Assembly: GCF_021398735.1 (NCBI RefSeq)
Contig: NZ_CP090349.1
Coordinates: 4,359,001 to 4,423,000 of the forward strand
Direction: 5' to 3'
DNA from: Methylobacterium oryzae
Lineage (GTDB): Bacteria > Pseudomonadota > Alphaproteobacteria > Rhizobiales > Beijerinckiaceae
Length of the DNA: 64,000 bases
The notes below the pieces were generated by a model that made no database searches, was not told the DNA's origin, and saw only the letters and a program-made list of their open reading frames with translations. A program made the translations under genes and the position numbers. Position 1 is the first letter of the stretch. Every line of letters starts with the position of its first letter. Positions 18,392 to 29,013 of this stretch are shown piece after piece.

Positions 18392-19348
18392 ATGATCGAC
18401 CACGCCCTGTTCGACCCGGCGACGATCGATCCCGAGACGCTCCGGCTCAATGCCGAGATCGTCTCGGCGCACGCCGCGCTGCCCGATCCCTGGTCGCTGC
18501 CGATCGCCGAGGTGCGCGAGCGGCGCCGTCTGGGCACCAAGGCGGCGCCCGCCATGCCGCACAGCGCCCGGGCCGAGTGGCTGACGATCGACGGGCCCGG
18601 CGGCCCGCTCAAGCTCCGCGTCGTCCGGCCCAAGCCCGGCACGAAGCTGCGCGGCGCCTACCTGCACATCCACCGCGGCGGCTGGGTCTGGGGCTCCGCC
18701 GACGAGCAGGATCCCTGGCTGGAGCGCATCGCCGACACCTGCGGCTTCGTCGCCCTGTCGGTCGAGTACCGCCTCGCCCCCGAGCACCCGTATCCGGCGG
18801 CGCTGCTCGACTGCGAGGCGGCGGCCCTGTGGCTGGCCGGTCCGGGCAAGACCGAGTTCGGCATCCACGCGCTGACCATCGGCGGCGAGTCGGTGGGGGC
18901 GCACCTCGCCGTGATGGTGCTGCTGCGGCTGCGCGACAAGCACAACCTGCCGCGGGCCTTCCGGGGCGCCAACCTCAACGCCGGCTTCTTCGATCTCGGT
19001 CTCACTCCATCGGTGCGGAACTGGGGCGAGGAGCGGCTGGTCGTGAACACCCGCGACCTGACCAAGTTCGCCGACGGCTACGTCCGGGAGGGCATCGACC
19101 GGCGCCGGCCGGACGTGTCGCCGATCTACGCCGACCTGAAGGGTCTGCCGCCGGCCCTGTTCACCATCGGCACCGCCGACCCACTCCTCGACGACACGCT
19201 GTACATGTCGGCGCGCTGGGCGGCGGCGGGCAATGGCGGCCACACGGCGATCTATCCCGGCGGCTGCCACGTCTTCGCCCGCTACCCGAGCCCGATGAGC
19301 GAGCGGGCGCTCGAGCTGATCGACCGCTTCCTGATGGCGCTCGCCTGA
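18392..19348 (+). CDS. Alpha/beta hydrolase, hormone-sensitive-lipase type esterase
   Basis: A 318-residue serine hydrolase. The oxyanion motif appears as LHIHRGGWVWGS (HRGG in place of the usual HGGG), the nucleophile elbow as GGESVGAHLA, then the acid in TADPLLDD and the histidine in GGCHVFAR. VEYRLAPEHPYPAAL is the typical HSL/arylacetamide-deacetylase sequence. It probably hydrolyses small carboxylic esters; the substrate is unknown. Its stop overlaps the start of the helicase gene in a CTGA junction. No good ribosome site precedes the ATG at 18392. Confidence 0.85.
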   Translation: MIDHALFDPATIDPETLRLNAEIVSAHAALPDPWSLPIAEVRERRRLGTKAAPAMPHSARAEWLTIDGPGGPLKLRVVRPKPGTKLRGAYLHIHRGGWVWGSADEQDPWLERIADTCGFVALSVEYRLAPEHPYPAALLDCEAAALWLAGPGKTEFGIHALTIGGESVGAHLAVMVLLRLRDKHNLPRAFRGANLNAGFFDLGLTPSVRNWGEERLVVNTRDLTKFADGYVREGIDRRRPDVSPIYADLKGLPPALFTIGTADPLLDDTLYMSARWAAAGNGGHTAIYPGGCHVFARYPSPMSERALELIDRFLMALA

Positions 19349-21942
19349 GCGACCCGTCCGAGATCCTGCCGGAGCGGTTCCGCGCCTGGTTCGCCGGGCG
19401 CGGCTGGGCGCCCCGATCGCACCAGCTCGATCTCCTGCGGATCGCCGGCGCCGGCCGCTCTGCCCTGCTGGTGGCGCCGACCGGGGCCGGCAAGACGCTG
19501 GCCGGCTTCCTGCCGAGCCTCGTGGTCCTCGCCGAGCGTGGCCCCCAGCGGAAGGCGGCGGGCCTCCACACCCTCTACGTCTCGCCCCTGAAGGCGCTCG
19601 CGGTCGACATCGCCCGCAACCTGGACGCGCCGATCGCCGAGATGGCGCTGCCGGTGCGCGTCGAGACCCGCACCGGCGACACCCCGGCCCACAAGCGCAC
19701 CCGCCAGATCAGCCGGCCGCCGGACATCCTGCTGACCACGCCCGAGCAGCTGGCGCTGCTGATCGCCCATCGCGAGGCGGCGGAATTCTTCTCCGGATTG
19801 CGCTGCGTGGTGCTCGACGAGCTGCACGCGCTGGTGACCTCGAAGCGCGGCGACCTGCTGTCCCTGGCGCTGGCGCGGTTGCACCGGCTGAGCCCCGGCC
19901 TCGCGGCGATCGGGCTGTCGGCCACGGTGCGGGAACCGGACGAGCTGCGGAAGTACCTGGTGCCGCAGGGGCCGCTTCCCCCTCCTCCCGCCGCGCGCGG
20001 GGACGGCGCGTCCAGTCCTGACGCATCTCCTCCCCCACCCCGACCCTCTCCCGGACGGGACGGGGAGCCCGTCGCGCCGCCCATGGCCGATCTCGTCACC
20101 GTCGCCGGCGGCGCGAAGGCGGACCTGCGCATGCTCGATCTCGGCCGGGCGCTGCCGATCTCCGGCCACACCGCGTGGCACTCGATGCCGGCGATCTACG
20201 ACCTCATCCGGGAGCACCGGACCACGCTGGTCTTCGTGAACACCCGCCTCCAGGCCGAGTACACGTTCCAGGAGCTGTGGCGGCTTAACGACGACGCCCT
20301 GCCGATCGCGATCCACCACGGCTCGCTCGACGCCCAGCAGCGTCGCCGGGTCGAGGCCGCGATGGCGGCGGGCCAGCTCCGGGCGATCGTCTGCACCGCG
20401 ACCCTCGACCTCGGCATCGACTGGGGCGACGTCGACCTCGTGGTCAATGTCGGCGCGCCGAAGGGCGCCAGCCGCATCATGCAGCGGATCGGCCGGGCCA
20501 ACCACCGCATGGACGAGCCCTCGAAGGCCTACCTCGTTCCGGGCAACCGCTTCGAGATGCTGGAGTGCCAGGCGGCCCTCGACGCCGTGGAGGAGGCCGC
20601 CCAGGACACGCCGGACGCCCGCCAGGGCGCCCTCGACGTCCTCGCCCAGCACGTCCTCGGCATGGCCTGCGCCGACGCCTTCGATCCGCTCCACCTCTAC
20701 GACGAGATCGTCTCGGCCGCGCCCTACGCCGGGCTGACCTGGGAATCGTTCGAGCAGGTGGTCGACTACGTCGCCACCGGCGGCTACGCGCTGCGCGCCT
20801 ACGAGCGCTTCGCCAAGATCCTGCGCGGTGCGGACGGGCTCTGGCGCGTGCGCGACGCCCGCACCGCCCAGGCCTACCGGATGAATGTCGGCACGATCGT
20901 CGAGGCGGCCCGGGTGAGGGTCCGCCTCGGCCGGACCCTGCGCGGCAAGCCCGGCACGGTGCTGCCGAAGACCGGCCGCGTGCTCGGGGAGATCGAGGAC
21001 GAGTTCGCCGAGACGTTGACGGTCGGCGACACGTTCCTGTTCGCCGGCGAGACCCTGCGCTTCGAGGGGCTCGCCGAGGACGAGTGCCTCGTCACCCGCG
21101 CGCCGGCCGGCACCGACCCGGCGATCCCGTCCTACGCGGGCGCGAAGTTCCCGCTCTCGACTTTCCTGGCCGCCCGCGTGCGCGCGCTGATCGCCGACCC
21201 GTTCGAATGGGACCGCCTGCCCGAGCAGATCGGCGCCTACCTGCTCCAGCAGCGCCGCCGCTCCGTCCTGCCGGGCGAGCGCGACCTGCTGGTGGAGACC
21301 TTCCCGCGGGGCAAGCGCTACTACCTGACGGCCTTCCCGTTCGAGGGCCGCCTCGCCCACCAGACCCTCGGCATGCTGCTGACCCGGCGCCTGGAGCGTT
21401 CCGGCCTGCGCCCGCTCGGCTTCGCGGCCAACGATTACGGCATCGCCATCTGGTCGACCCGCGACGTCTCGGAGCGCGCCGCGATCGATCCGGACTTCAT
21501 CGGCGACCTCTTCGCCGTCGACATGCTGGGCGACGATCTGGAGGCGTGGCTCGACGAATCGGCCATGATGAAGCGCACCTTCCGGCAATGCGCGGTGATC
21601 GCCGGGCTGATCGAGCGCCATCACCCGGGCCAGAAGAAGTCCGGCCGGCAGGTCACGATCTCGACCGACCTGATCTACGACGTGCTGCGCAAGCACCAGC
21701 CCGACCACCTGCTGCTGCGGGCCGCGCGGCAGGATGCGGCAACCGGACTCCTCGACGTGAGGCGCCTCGGCATGATGCTAGAGCGCATCCAGGGGCGAAT
21801 CATCCACAGGTCTCTCGACCGGGTCTCGCCGCTCTCCGTATCCGTGATGCTCGAGATCGGGCGCGAGCGGGTCTACGGCGAGGGCGCCGACGAGATCCTG
21901 GCCGAGGCCGAGGCGGAGCTTCTCCAAGAGGCTCTGTCCTGA
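19345..21942 (+). CDS. Ligase-associated DEXH-box helicase (Lhr-type)
   Basis: An 865-residue superfamily 2 helicase. Motif I is LLVAPTGAGKTLAGF, motif II is VVLDELHAL, motif III is LSATVREPD; the second lobe has FVNTRLQAEYTFQELW and RIGRANHRMDEPSKAYLVP. A C-terminal winged-helix and DUF4145-like tail complete the Lhr-type layout. This subgroup is found with an ATP-dependent DNA ligase, a nuclease and a phosphoesterase in DNA-repair clusters; here only the phosphoesterase is adjacent. No ATG, GTG or TTG lies near the expected N-terminus; CTG at 19345, in a 4-bp overlap with the hydrolase stop, is the best start. An in-frame Pro-rich insert is listed separately. Confidence 0.87.
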   Translation: MSDPSEILPERFRAWFAGRGWAPRSHQLDLLRIAGAGRSALLVAPTGAGKTLAGFLPSLVVLAERGPQRKAAGLHTLYVSPLKALAVDIARNLDAPIAEMALPVRVETRTGDTPAHKRTRQISRPPDILLTTPEQLALLIAHREAAEFFSGLRCVVLDELHALVTSKRGDLLSLALARLHRLSPGLAAIGLSATVREPDELRKYLVPQGPLPPPPAARGDGASSPDASPPPPRPSPGRDGEPVAPPMADLVTVAGGAKADLRMLDLGRALPISGHTAWHSMPAIYDLIREHRTTLVFVNTRLQAEYTFQELWRLNDDALPIAIHHGSLDAQQRRRVEAAMAAGQLRAIVCTATLDLGIDWGDVDLVVNVGAPKGASRIMQRIGRANHRMDEPSKAYLVPGNRFEMLECQAALDAVEEAAQDTPDARQGALDVLAQHVLGMACADAFDPLHLYDEIVSAAPYAGLTWESFEQVVDYVATGGYALRAYERFAKILRGADGLWRVRDARTAQAYRMNVGTIVEAARVRVRLGRTLRGKPGTVLPKTGRVLGEIEDEFAETLTVGDTFLFAGETLRFEGLAEDECLVTRAPAGTDPAIPSYAGAKFPLSTFLAARVRALIADPFEWDRLPEQIGAYLLQQRRRSVLPGERDLLVETFPRGKRYYLTAFPFEGRLAHQTLGMLLTRRLERSGLRPLGFAANDYGIAIWSTRDVSERAAIDPDFIGDLFAVDMLGDDLEAWLDESAMMKRTFRQCAVIAGLIERHHPGQKKSGRQVTISTDLIYDVLRKHQPDHLLLRAARQDAATGLLDVRRLGMMLERIQGRIIHRSLDRVSPLSVSVMLEIGRERVYGEGADEILAEAEAELLQEALS
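19970..20083. repeat. In-frame low-complexity insert in the helicase gene
   Basis: About 114 bp of C-rich sequence coding for Pro, Gly, Asp and Ser (PLPPPPAARGDG, then SPPPPRPSPGRDGEP) sit between motif III and the next conserved strand. The nucleotide pattern CCCTCTCCCGGACGGGAC resembles dispersed C-rich intergenic repeats common in high-GC proteobacteria. The reading frame is preserved. It looks like a repeat element that landed inside a loop. Confidence 0.55.
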
Positions 21943-21983
21943 CCGCCGATCCGCCCTCCCCCGACGACACCGAGGATGCGATC

Positions 21984-22697
21984 TTGGCGGCCGGCCTGAG
22001 ACTCGAGAAGACTCACAAGCACCCCAAACTGATGCTCGCGGGCGAGACCCTGGTGCTGGACCTCTGCGGCGGCCTCTGGCTGCCCGAGCACCGGACGCTG
22101 ATCGTGTCCGACCTCCACCTGGAGAAGGGCTCGTCCTACGCGGCCCGCTCCGGCCAGTTCCTGCCGCCCTACGACACCCGCGAGACGCTCGCCTGCCTGC
22201 ACGAGGCGGTGGTGCGGCACGATCCGGCCCGGGTGGTGGCGCTGGGCGATTCCTTCCACGACGCCCGCGGTCCCGAGCGCATGGAGCCGGGCGACCGCGC
22301 CCTGGTGGCGGCCCTGCAGGAGGGGCGGGACTGGGTCTGGATCGCCGGCAACCACGACGCGGCCGTGAACGAGGGCGTCGGCGGCCGCTACGCGGACGCG
22401 CTGACGCTCGGCGGCCTCGTCCTGCGCCACGAGCCGAGCCCGGAGCCCGTGCCCGGCGAGATCGCCGGCCATCTCCATCCCTGCGGGAAGGTGGCGATGC
22501 GCGGGCGGGCGGTGCGCCGCCGCTGCTTCGTCACGGACGGCACCCGCCTCGTCATGCCGGCCTTCGGCGCCTACGCCGGCGGCCTGAACGTCCGCGACCG
22601 GGCGATCGAGAGCCTGTTCCCCGACGGCTTCACCGCCCATCTCCTCGGGGACGGGCGGGTCTTCGCCATCGGCCGGGCGCAGCTCGCCCGGGACTGA
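21984..22697 (+). CDS. Ligase-associated metallophosphoesterase (PdeM-like)
   Basis: A roughly 237-residue calcineurin-type phosphoesterase. Metal ligands appear in VSDLHLEKGSS, ALGDSFHDA, IAGNHDAAV, and the C-terminal GEIAGHLHPC. The family is the putative endonuclease partner of the upstream helicase in the ligase-associated DNA-damage set. The start is uncertain. CTG at 21939 overlaps the helicase stop (CTGA), TTG at 21984 gives a typical leader, and ATG at 22032 is only one residue before the LAGETLV strand. I used 21984. It is convergent with the chemoreceptor gene, 9 bp apart. Confidence 0.82.
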   Translation: MAAGLRLEKTHKHPKLMLAGETLVLDLCGGLWLPEHRTLIVSDLHLEKGSSYAARSGQFLPPYDTRETLACLHEAVVRHDPARVVALGDSFHDARGPERMEPGDRALVAALQEGRDWVWIAGNHDAAVNEGVGGRYADALTLGGLVLRHEPSPEPVPGEIAGHLHPCGKVAMRGRAVRRRCFVTDGTRLVMPAFGAYAGGLNVRDRAIESLFPDGFTAHLLGDGRVFAIGRAQLARD

Positions 22698-22706
22698 GTC
22701 GCCCGG

Positions 22707-24167
22707 TCAGGCCGTCTTCATGAACCGGATCACGCTCTCCGACAGGCTCGTCGAGTGGCCGGCGAGGCTCTCGGCGATGCCCTGGACCGCCTGGGCGAGC
22801 TGACCGGTGGCGTTGGCGGCCTCGGAGACGCCGCCGATATTGCCCGCCATCTCGTGGGTCGAGACCGCCTGCTCCTCGACGGCGCTCGCCATCGCCAGGG
22901 TGAGCTTGGACAGTTCGTCCACCGCGGCCGTGATCATCTCGATGGCGCCGACCGCCTCGCCGGTCGCGCTCTGGATCGCCGAGACCTGCTGCGTGATCTC
23001 GCCGGTCGCCTTGGCGGTCTGCTCGGCGAGCGCCTTGACCTCGGAGGCCACCACGGCGAAGCCGCGCCCGGCGGCGCCCGCGCGGGCCGCCTCGATGGTG
23101 GCGTTCAGGGCGAGCAGGTTGGTCTGGTCGGCGATCGACTTGATCATGCCCACCACCGCGTCGACCTTGCGGGCGTTCTCGGCGAGCTGGCGCATGGTCG
23201 CGTCGGTGGTCCCCGCCTGGGCGGCGATCTGCTGCGCGCGCTCCGAGACCCGCCCGACCTGGCCGGAGATCTCCTGGATCGCGCCGTTCATCTGCTCGGA
23301 GTTCGACGCGACCGACGACGCCTTGTGGCGCGCGGATTCGGCCGACTGCATCAGGCCCACGGCCGAGCTCTGCATCTCCTGGATGGCGGAGCCGACGGCC
23401 TCGACGACCCGCTTGACGTCGGTCTCCATGTTCACCTGCGCGGTGACGACCGCCCAGGTCAGCATCGGGCCGAGGTACTGCCCCTTCTCGTCGTTCACGG
23501 CCGTGACCCGCAGGTTGAGGGTCTCGGGCCCGACCTTGATCTTGGTGCTGTGCGGCAGCCGGCTCGCGTCGGCCAGCATCGTGCGCTGGTGGCTGGGGTT
23601 CTTGTGGAAGATGTCGAACGAGCGGCCGAGCATGTCGTCGACCTTCACCGGCAGGTGCTGGTCGATCGTGCCGAGGGTCTTGCGCGACGTGGCGTTCATG
23701 TAGTCGATCTTGAAGTTGTCCTTCAGATTGGCCGTCATGACCGCCACCGGAACGTTGTCGATCATCGTCAGGAGCCGGTTGATCTCCTTCTTCTTCGCCG
23801 AGATGTCCGCGGCGAACTTGACGACCTTGATCGGCTTGCCGCGCGCGTCGAGGACAGGATTGTACGTCGCCTCGAGCCAGACCGAGTCGCCCTCCTTGTC
23901 GAGGCGCAGGAACTCGCCCGTGACGTACTGGCCGTCCTTCAGCTTGCTCCAGAACGCCGCGTAATCGGCGGACTCGGCGTAGCTCTTGTCCACGAAGATG
24001 CGGTGATGGCGGTTCCGGACGTCGCTGAGGCCGTATTTCATCAATCGCAGGAAGTTCTCGTTCGCGTGAAGGACCGTTCCGTCCATCGAGAACTCGATGA
24101 TCGCCAGCGAGCGGTCGAGCGCGTCGATCTTGGCCTGGGCTTCATTGAAAACAGTGCGATTGAACAT
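22707..24167 (-). CDS. PAS-containing soluble methyl-accepting chemotaxis protein
   Basis: A 486-residue receptor without membrane segments. Two PAS domains fill about residues 15-250 ([21 protein letters not shown] and [21 protein letters not shown]). The first half resembles Aer/BdlA-type redox or flavin sensors. The signalling domain follows with the highly conserved hairpin tip [20 protein letters not shown] and the flanking [11 protein letters not shown]. It would signal through CheW/CheA to the flagellar motor. No other chemotaxis gene is nearby. The ligand is unknown. Confidence 0.9.
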   Translation of the reverse strand: MFNRTVFNEAQAKIDALDRSLAIIEFSMDGTVLHANENFLRLMKYGLSDVRNRHHRIFVDKSYAESADYAAFWSKLKDGQYVTGEFLRLDKEGDSVWLEATYNPVLDARGKPIKVVKFAADISAKKKEINRLLTMIDNVPVAVMTANLKDNFKIDYMNATSRKTLGTIDQHLPVKVDDMLGRSFDIFHKNPSHQRTMLADASRLPHSTKIKVGPETLNLRVTAVNDEKGQYLGPMLTWAVVTAQVNMETDVKRVVEAVGSAIQEMQSSAVGLMQSAESARHKASSVASNSEQMNGAIQEISGQVGRVSERAQQIAAQAGTTDATMRQLAENARKVDAVVGMIKSIADQTNLLALNATIEAARAGAAGRGFAVVASEVKALAEQTAKATGEITQQVSAIQSATGEAVGAIEMITAAVDELSKLTLAMASAVEEQAVSTHEMAGNIGGVSEAANATGQLAQAVQGIAESLAGHSTSLSESVIRFMKTA

Positions 24168-24375
24168 GGTACGGCTCGCGTTCCCCCGGCGTGGGGTGTA
24201 GCCTCACAGCGTTAATGAATCCCTTATTCTGGCATTCGTCCAGTTTAAGAGTTGCCTGACGGAAATCGAATGCTTGGAGCGCCGCGCCCTCTGTGCGTCC
24301 GTAACCGGACCGACGCCATCGTCGAGATTGCATTCAAATATAAACTCGGTCAGGGCCGAAGCATACTTACGAATA

Positions 24376-25362
24376 TCAGAACCAGCCGCGCATGCGAAAG
24401 TATACGATCGGCGCGACCGCGCTGATGAGGATCAGGCCGAGCGCGTAGGGATATCCGAGCGCCCAATCCAGCTCGGGCATGTGCTTGAAATTCATGCCGT
24501 AGATCGACGCGATCAGCGTCGGCGGGACGCCGACCACCGAGACGACGGTGAGGACGCGGAAGACGTTGTTCTGCTCGATGGTGATCAGGCCGAGGGCCGC
24601 GTCGAGCAGGAACTGCACGTTCTCGGCGAGCCGCGTCTCGAACTCGTCGAGGGATTCGATGTCCCGCTTGATCGTCTCGAAGCGCGCATCCTCCGGCAGG
24701 CCGAGGCTGTCGCAGGCCGCGGCGACGAACGGGATGATCCGTTCGAGCCCGAGCAGGCTCGACCGGATCTTGCCCAGAACCTTCCCGCGGTTACTGATGC
24801 CGCGCAGGATCCGGCGCAGGGCGAGGTCGCGGCGCCGGGGCGGCGGGCTCTCCAGGCGCCGCCGCTCGGCACCGCGGACGTCGAAGTCGAAGATGCGGGT
24901 CGAGAGCGTGTCGAGCTCGGAGCCCATATCCTCGAGGGCGTCGGCGAGGCTGTCGACCAGTTCCTCCAGCACGACGAGAAAGATCTCACTCGGCGTCGTG
25001 CTGCCGTCGCCGTCGGCGATACGCTTCGCGGACGCCTCGATGGCGCGCAGGTCGTGGAAGCGGATCGTGACGAGGTGATCCTTGGTCAGCAGGAAGCCCA
25101 GCGGCTTCAGCTGCGACGCGCTCTGCTCGAACGTGATCATCGGGGTCGAGAGCGAGAGGCCGCCCTTGACCCGGCGCAGGCGGCTCGACGTCTCGACCTC
25201 CGAGAGCGCCGCCCGCGACGGCACCCGCAGGCCGGTCGCGGCCTCGACCGCCGCAGCCTCCTCCGGCGTGGGGTCGTTCAGGTCGAGCCACACGGTGTCG
25301 CGCGCGATCGGGCCGCCGGGTCGCAGCGCCACCGGGCCTTCGGGTCCGTGCAGGCTCAGCAT
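24376..25362 (-). CDS. corA: CorA-type Mg2+/Co2+ transporter
   Basis: A 328-residue protein ending in two membrane helices with the diagnostic YGMNFKHMPEL loop between them (the GMN selectivity motif). A long helical cytoplasmic domain precedes it, including LVDSLADALEDMGSELDTLS. The pentameric family imports Mg2+ and other divalent ions. Zinc-export (ZntB) relatives share the fold, so the ion is inferred. The gene stands alone; the 208-bp gap downstream of it (24168-24375) shows no gene. Confidence 0.9.
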   Translation of the reverse strand: MLSLHGPEGPVALRPGGPIARDTVWLDLNDPTPEEAAAVEAATGLRVPSRAALSEVETSSRLRRVKGGLSLSTPMITFEQSASQLKPLGFLLTKDHLVTIRFHDLRAIEASAKRIADGDGSTTPSEIFLVVLEELVDSLADALEDMGSELDTLSTRIFDFDVRGAERRRLESPPPRRRDLALRRILRGISNRGKVLGKIRSSLLGLERIIPFVAAACDSLGLPEDARFETIKRDIESLDEFETRLAENVQFLLDAALGLITIEQNNVFRVLTVVSVVGVPPTLIASIYGMNFKHMPELDWALGYPYALGLILISAVAPIVYFRMRGWF

Positions 25363-25475
25363 GAGAGCGCGTTATCCATGAGGGGGAACGGGGCCGCCGG
25401 CGCGTCATCGCACCGTCGCGCGGGGGTGCGACAGCCTTGACTCGGAACCCGCCCGCGCCTATCTCGCGGCCGTCT

Positions 25476-25502
25476 TTGGCACTCGCCGAGACAGAGTGCT
25501 AA
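25476..25502. promoter_or_regulatory. CIRCE operator of groESL
   Basis: The inverted repeat TTGGCACTC-N9-GAGTGCTAA matches the CIRCE consensus (TTAGCACTC-N9-GAGTGCTAA) at all but one position of the left arm. It lies 72 bp before groES. CIRCE is the binding site of the heat-shock repressor HrcA, so groESL here is expected to be HrcA-controlled. Confidence 0.93.
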
Positions 25503-25573
25503 CAGTCGAGTTTGCGAGCGGTCCCGCCGGCCGCATCAACGCCAACTCAAGACCTGAAGCAAGAGGGCAGCTC

Positions 25574-25864
25574 ATGAAGTTCCGTCCGCTGCACGACCGC
25601 GTGGTCGTCCGTCGCATCGAAGGCGAAGAGAAGACCAAGGGCGGCATCATCATCCCGGACACCGCCAAGGAGAAGCCGCAGGAGGGTGAGGTCGTCGCCG
25701 TCGGTCCCGGCGCCCGCGACGAGGCCGGCCGCGTCAACGCGCTCGACGTGAAGGCTGGCGACCGCGTCCTGTTCGGCAAGTGGTCCGGCACCGAGGTCAA
25801 GATCGACGGTCAGGACCTCCTGATCATGAAGGAATCCGACATCATGGGCGTCGTCGCCGCCTGA
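25574..25864 (+). CDS. groES: GroES, co-chaperonin
   Basis: A 96-residue 10-kDa chaperonin that caps Gro[21 protein letters not shown] and the mobile loop [18 protein letters not shown] are intact, as is the C-terminal [22 protein letters not shown] ribosome site lies just upstream of the ATG at 25574; an earlier in-frame codon at 25496 falls inside the leader. groEL follows after 71 bp. Confidence 0.97.
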   Translation: MKFRPLHDRVVVRRIEGEEKTKGGIIIPDTAKEKPQEGEVVAVGPGARDEAGRVNALDVKAGDRVLFGKWSGTEVKIDGQDLLIMKESDIMGVVAA

Positions 25865-25890
25865 TCGGGTCACCCGCCATCGCCCTTTGA

Positions 25891-27576
<1,686 letters not shown>

Positions 27577-27605
27577 GTCCGAGCCATCCGCTGAGACGAA
27601 GGAAG

Positions 27606-27636
27606 GGGGTCGCCGCGAGGCGGCCCCTTTTCTCTT
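27606..27636 (+). terminator. Rho-independent terminator of groESL
   Basis: GGGGTCGCC, loop GCGA, GGCGGCCCC (one T:G wobble) followed by TTTTCTCTT, 30 bp after the groEL stop. Strong stem and T-rich tail. Confidence 0.85.
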
Positions 27637-27676
27637 GGCGCCGGCCTGCCGCGGTGGCCCGCGGGGCGCAGGCCGG

Positions 27677-27967
27677 TCAGAGGCCGCGACGCGACGCTTC
27701 GGCCGCGAGACGCGCCCGCACGGTGGCGATCAAGGATTGCCGGACGTGCTCCGTCGCCTGGAACGGGATATCGAAGTTCAGGCTGTGGTAGATCAGGGAT
27801 CGGATGCTGTCCTGATCGGGATCGTCCGCGCCTGTCTGCATGAAGTCGAGGATCCAGGCATGGATCGCCGCGTGGTCGGACGTGTCGGGATCCGCGGCGA
27901 GGACCAAGTGGCCGCCGTGAATCCAGTCATCGCGCAGGGTTGCGGACACTTCGTCCGATGCAGGCAT
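27677..27967 (-). CDS. Hypothetical protein, 96 residues
   Basis: I do not recognise this family. The protein is acidic and helical (HAAIHAWILDFMQTGADDPD, then ATVRARLAAEASRRG), with no signal peptide, membrane segment or cysteine motif. Composition is that of a normal globular protein, unlike the Arg-rich shadow frames nearby, which supports a real gene. It is convergent with groEL beyond the terminator. The 295 bp between it and fae (27968-28262) hold only the fae-side terminator. Confidence 0.6.
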   Translation of the reverse strand: MPASDEVSATLRDDWIHGGHLVLAADPDTSDHAAIHAWILDFMQTGADDPDQDSIRSLIYHSLNFDIPFQATEHVRQSLIATVRARLAAEASRRGL

Positions 27968-28134
27968 GACCTCACCTCGCGGCTCTGCCCGGTGCGGCCG
28001 GGACGATAGAGTTTTCGCGCGCGCCGATCCCGTTCTCCACCAGCGACCGCGGAGCTTCGACGCCGCGTCACCTGTACGTCGGCGCCTCGCCCGGCCGCGA
28101 TGTGGCGCGGCGGTCCGGGCGGTGGGCGATCAAC

Positions 28135-28164
28135 AAAAAACGGGACGGCTCGCGCCGTCCCGTT
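28135..28164 (-). terminator. Rho-independent terminator downstream of fae
   Basis: Read on the minus strand, a 9-bp stem (CGGGACGGC/GCCGTCCCG with a 4-nt loop) is followed by TTTTTTG. It lies about 100 bp after the fae stop, so fae ends its own transcript here. Confidence 0.8.
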
Positions 28165-28262
28165 CAGGGGCCTAATTATCGGCCAAGGAAGATCGAAGCC
28201 AGTCGCTGGAGCAGGCCCCGCGGTGCGGGCGGAGGCTCGCTCTGCCCAGGACCGTCCCCGAT

Positions 28263-28775
28263 CTAAGCGTTGGCGGCGAAGGGGTGCTGCGCCGAGTTGC
28301 GCTGCTCGGTGACCGTCGAGGCCTTCGGCTCGCCGTTCACGGCGCGCTGGATCGACAGCTTGGTGGCCTCGTAGTTGTACTTCTGGATCTTGGCGTCGTC
28401 GGCCGCCTCCCAGTGGATGAACACGCCGACCAGGATGTACAGGTCGTCGGCCTCGTCCGCCGGGATGATGCCCTCGGCCACCGCGTCCTGCACGGCCTTG
28501 GCAACGCCGTGCTGGGCCGGGCCGAACATCTGGACGGCCTGACGGGCGTCGTTGATGGTGACCTTGTTAAACATCAGGGTGTTCGGCTTGCACGGCAGGT
28601 TCGGCGCGATGACCGCGAGCAGGCTGGTGAAGCCGTGCTTGTTGTTCACGAGGCCGTTGCAGAAAGCCGTCTCGGCCGGCGAACCGCGCGGTCCGATGAT
28701 GAGGTCGATGTGGGCGACCTCGTTGCCGTCGCCGACGAGCGCTTCGCCGACCTGAACCTTGGTGATCTTCGCCAT
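28263..28775 (-). CDS. fae: Fae, formaldehyde-activating enzyme
   Basis: Fae condenses formaldehyde with tetrahydromethanopterin to methylene-H4MPT and protects methylotrophs from formaldehyde. The 170-residue protein begins [16 protein letters not shown] and carries [15 protein letters not shown], where the histidine (about residue 22) is the conserved active-site base. TAFCNGL and the [18 protein letters not shown] segment are typical. The ATG at 28775 follows AGGGAGAG; a 22-residue upstream extension is not family-like. It has its own 238-bp upstream region and terminator, so it is probably transcribed apart from the mch genes. Confidence 0.97.
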   Translation of the reverse strand: MAKITKVQVGEALVGDGNEVAHIDLIIGPRGSPAETAFCNGLVNNKHGFTSLLAVIAPNLPCKPNTLMFNKVTINDARQAVQMFGPAQHGVAKAVQDAVAEGIIPADEADDLYILVGVFIHWEAADDAKIQKYNYEATKLSIQRAVNGEPKASTVTEQRNSAQHPFAANA

Positions 28776-28870
28776 TCGGTGTCTCTCCCTGGATTCCGAA
28801 ATAGAGCCGCGCGCCGGGCGGTGCCGCGGCCGGGAAGCCATCCTTGTTATCGGCGCCCGACCATGCCGGC

Positions 28871-28898
28871 CGAGCCGGTTGGGCCGAGCCGGTTGGGC
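28871..28898. repeat. 14-bp tandem duplication upstream of fae
   Basis: CGAGCCGGTTGGGC occurs twice in direct tandem with no spacer, about 96 bp upstream of the fae start codon, within the region that should hold the promoter. It may be a duplicated protein-binding site or simple slippage. Confidence 0.6.
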
Positions 28899-29013
28899 CG
28901 GACAGCGCGGCGGACCCTACAGCGGGCCCCTGCGGCTCACAACCCGCGCAAGGCCCTGACACGAAGGAATTTCCATCCGCCCGGCGCTATGGACACCGGA
29001 TCGTGCACGCGGC

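Noticed and set aside
18061..19344. Upstream in-frame extension of the helicase gene
   Set aside because: It overlaps the alpha/beta hydrolase in another frame and has Arg/Pro-rich composition; helicase similarity begins after 19345.
25476..25502. CIRCE as evidence of an adjacent hrcA gene
   Set aside because: The operator is clear, but no hrcA-like gene lies in the window.
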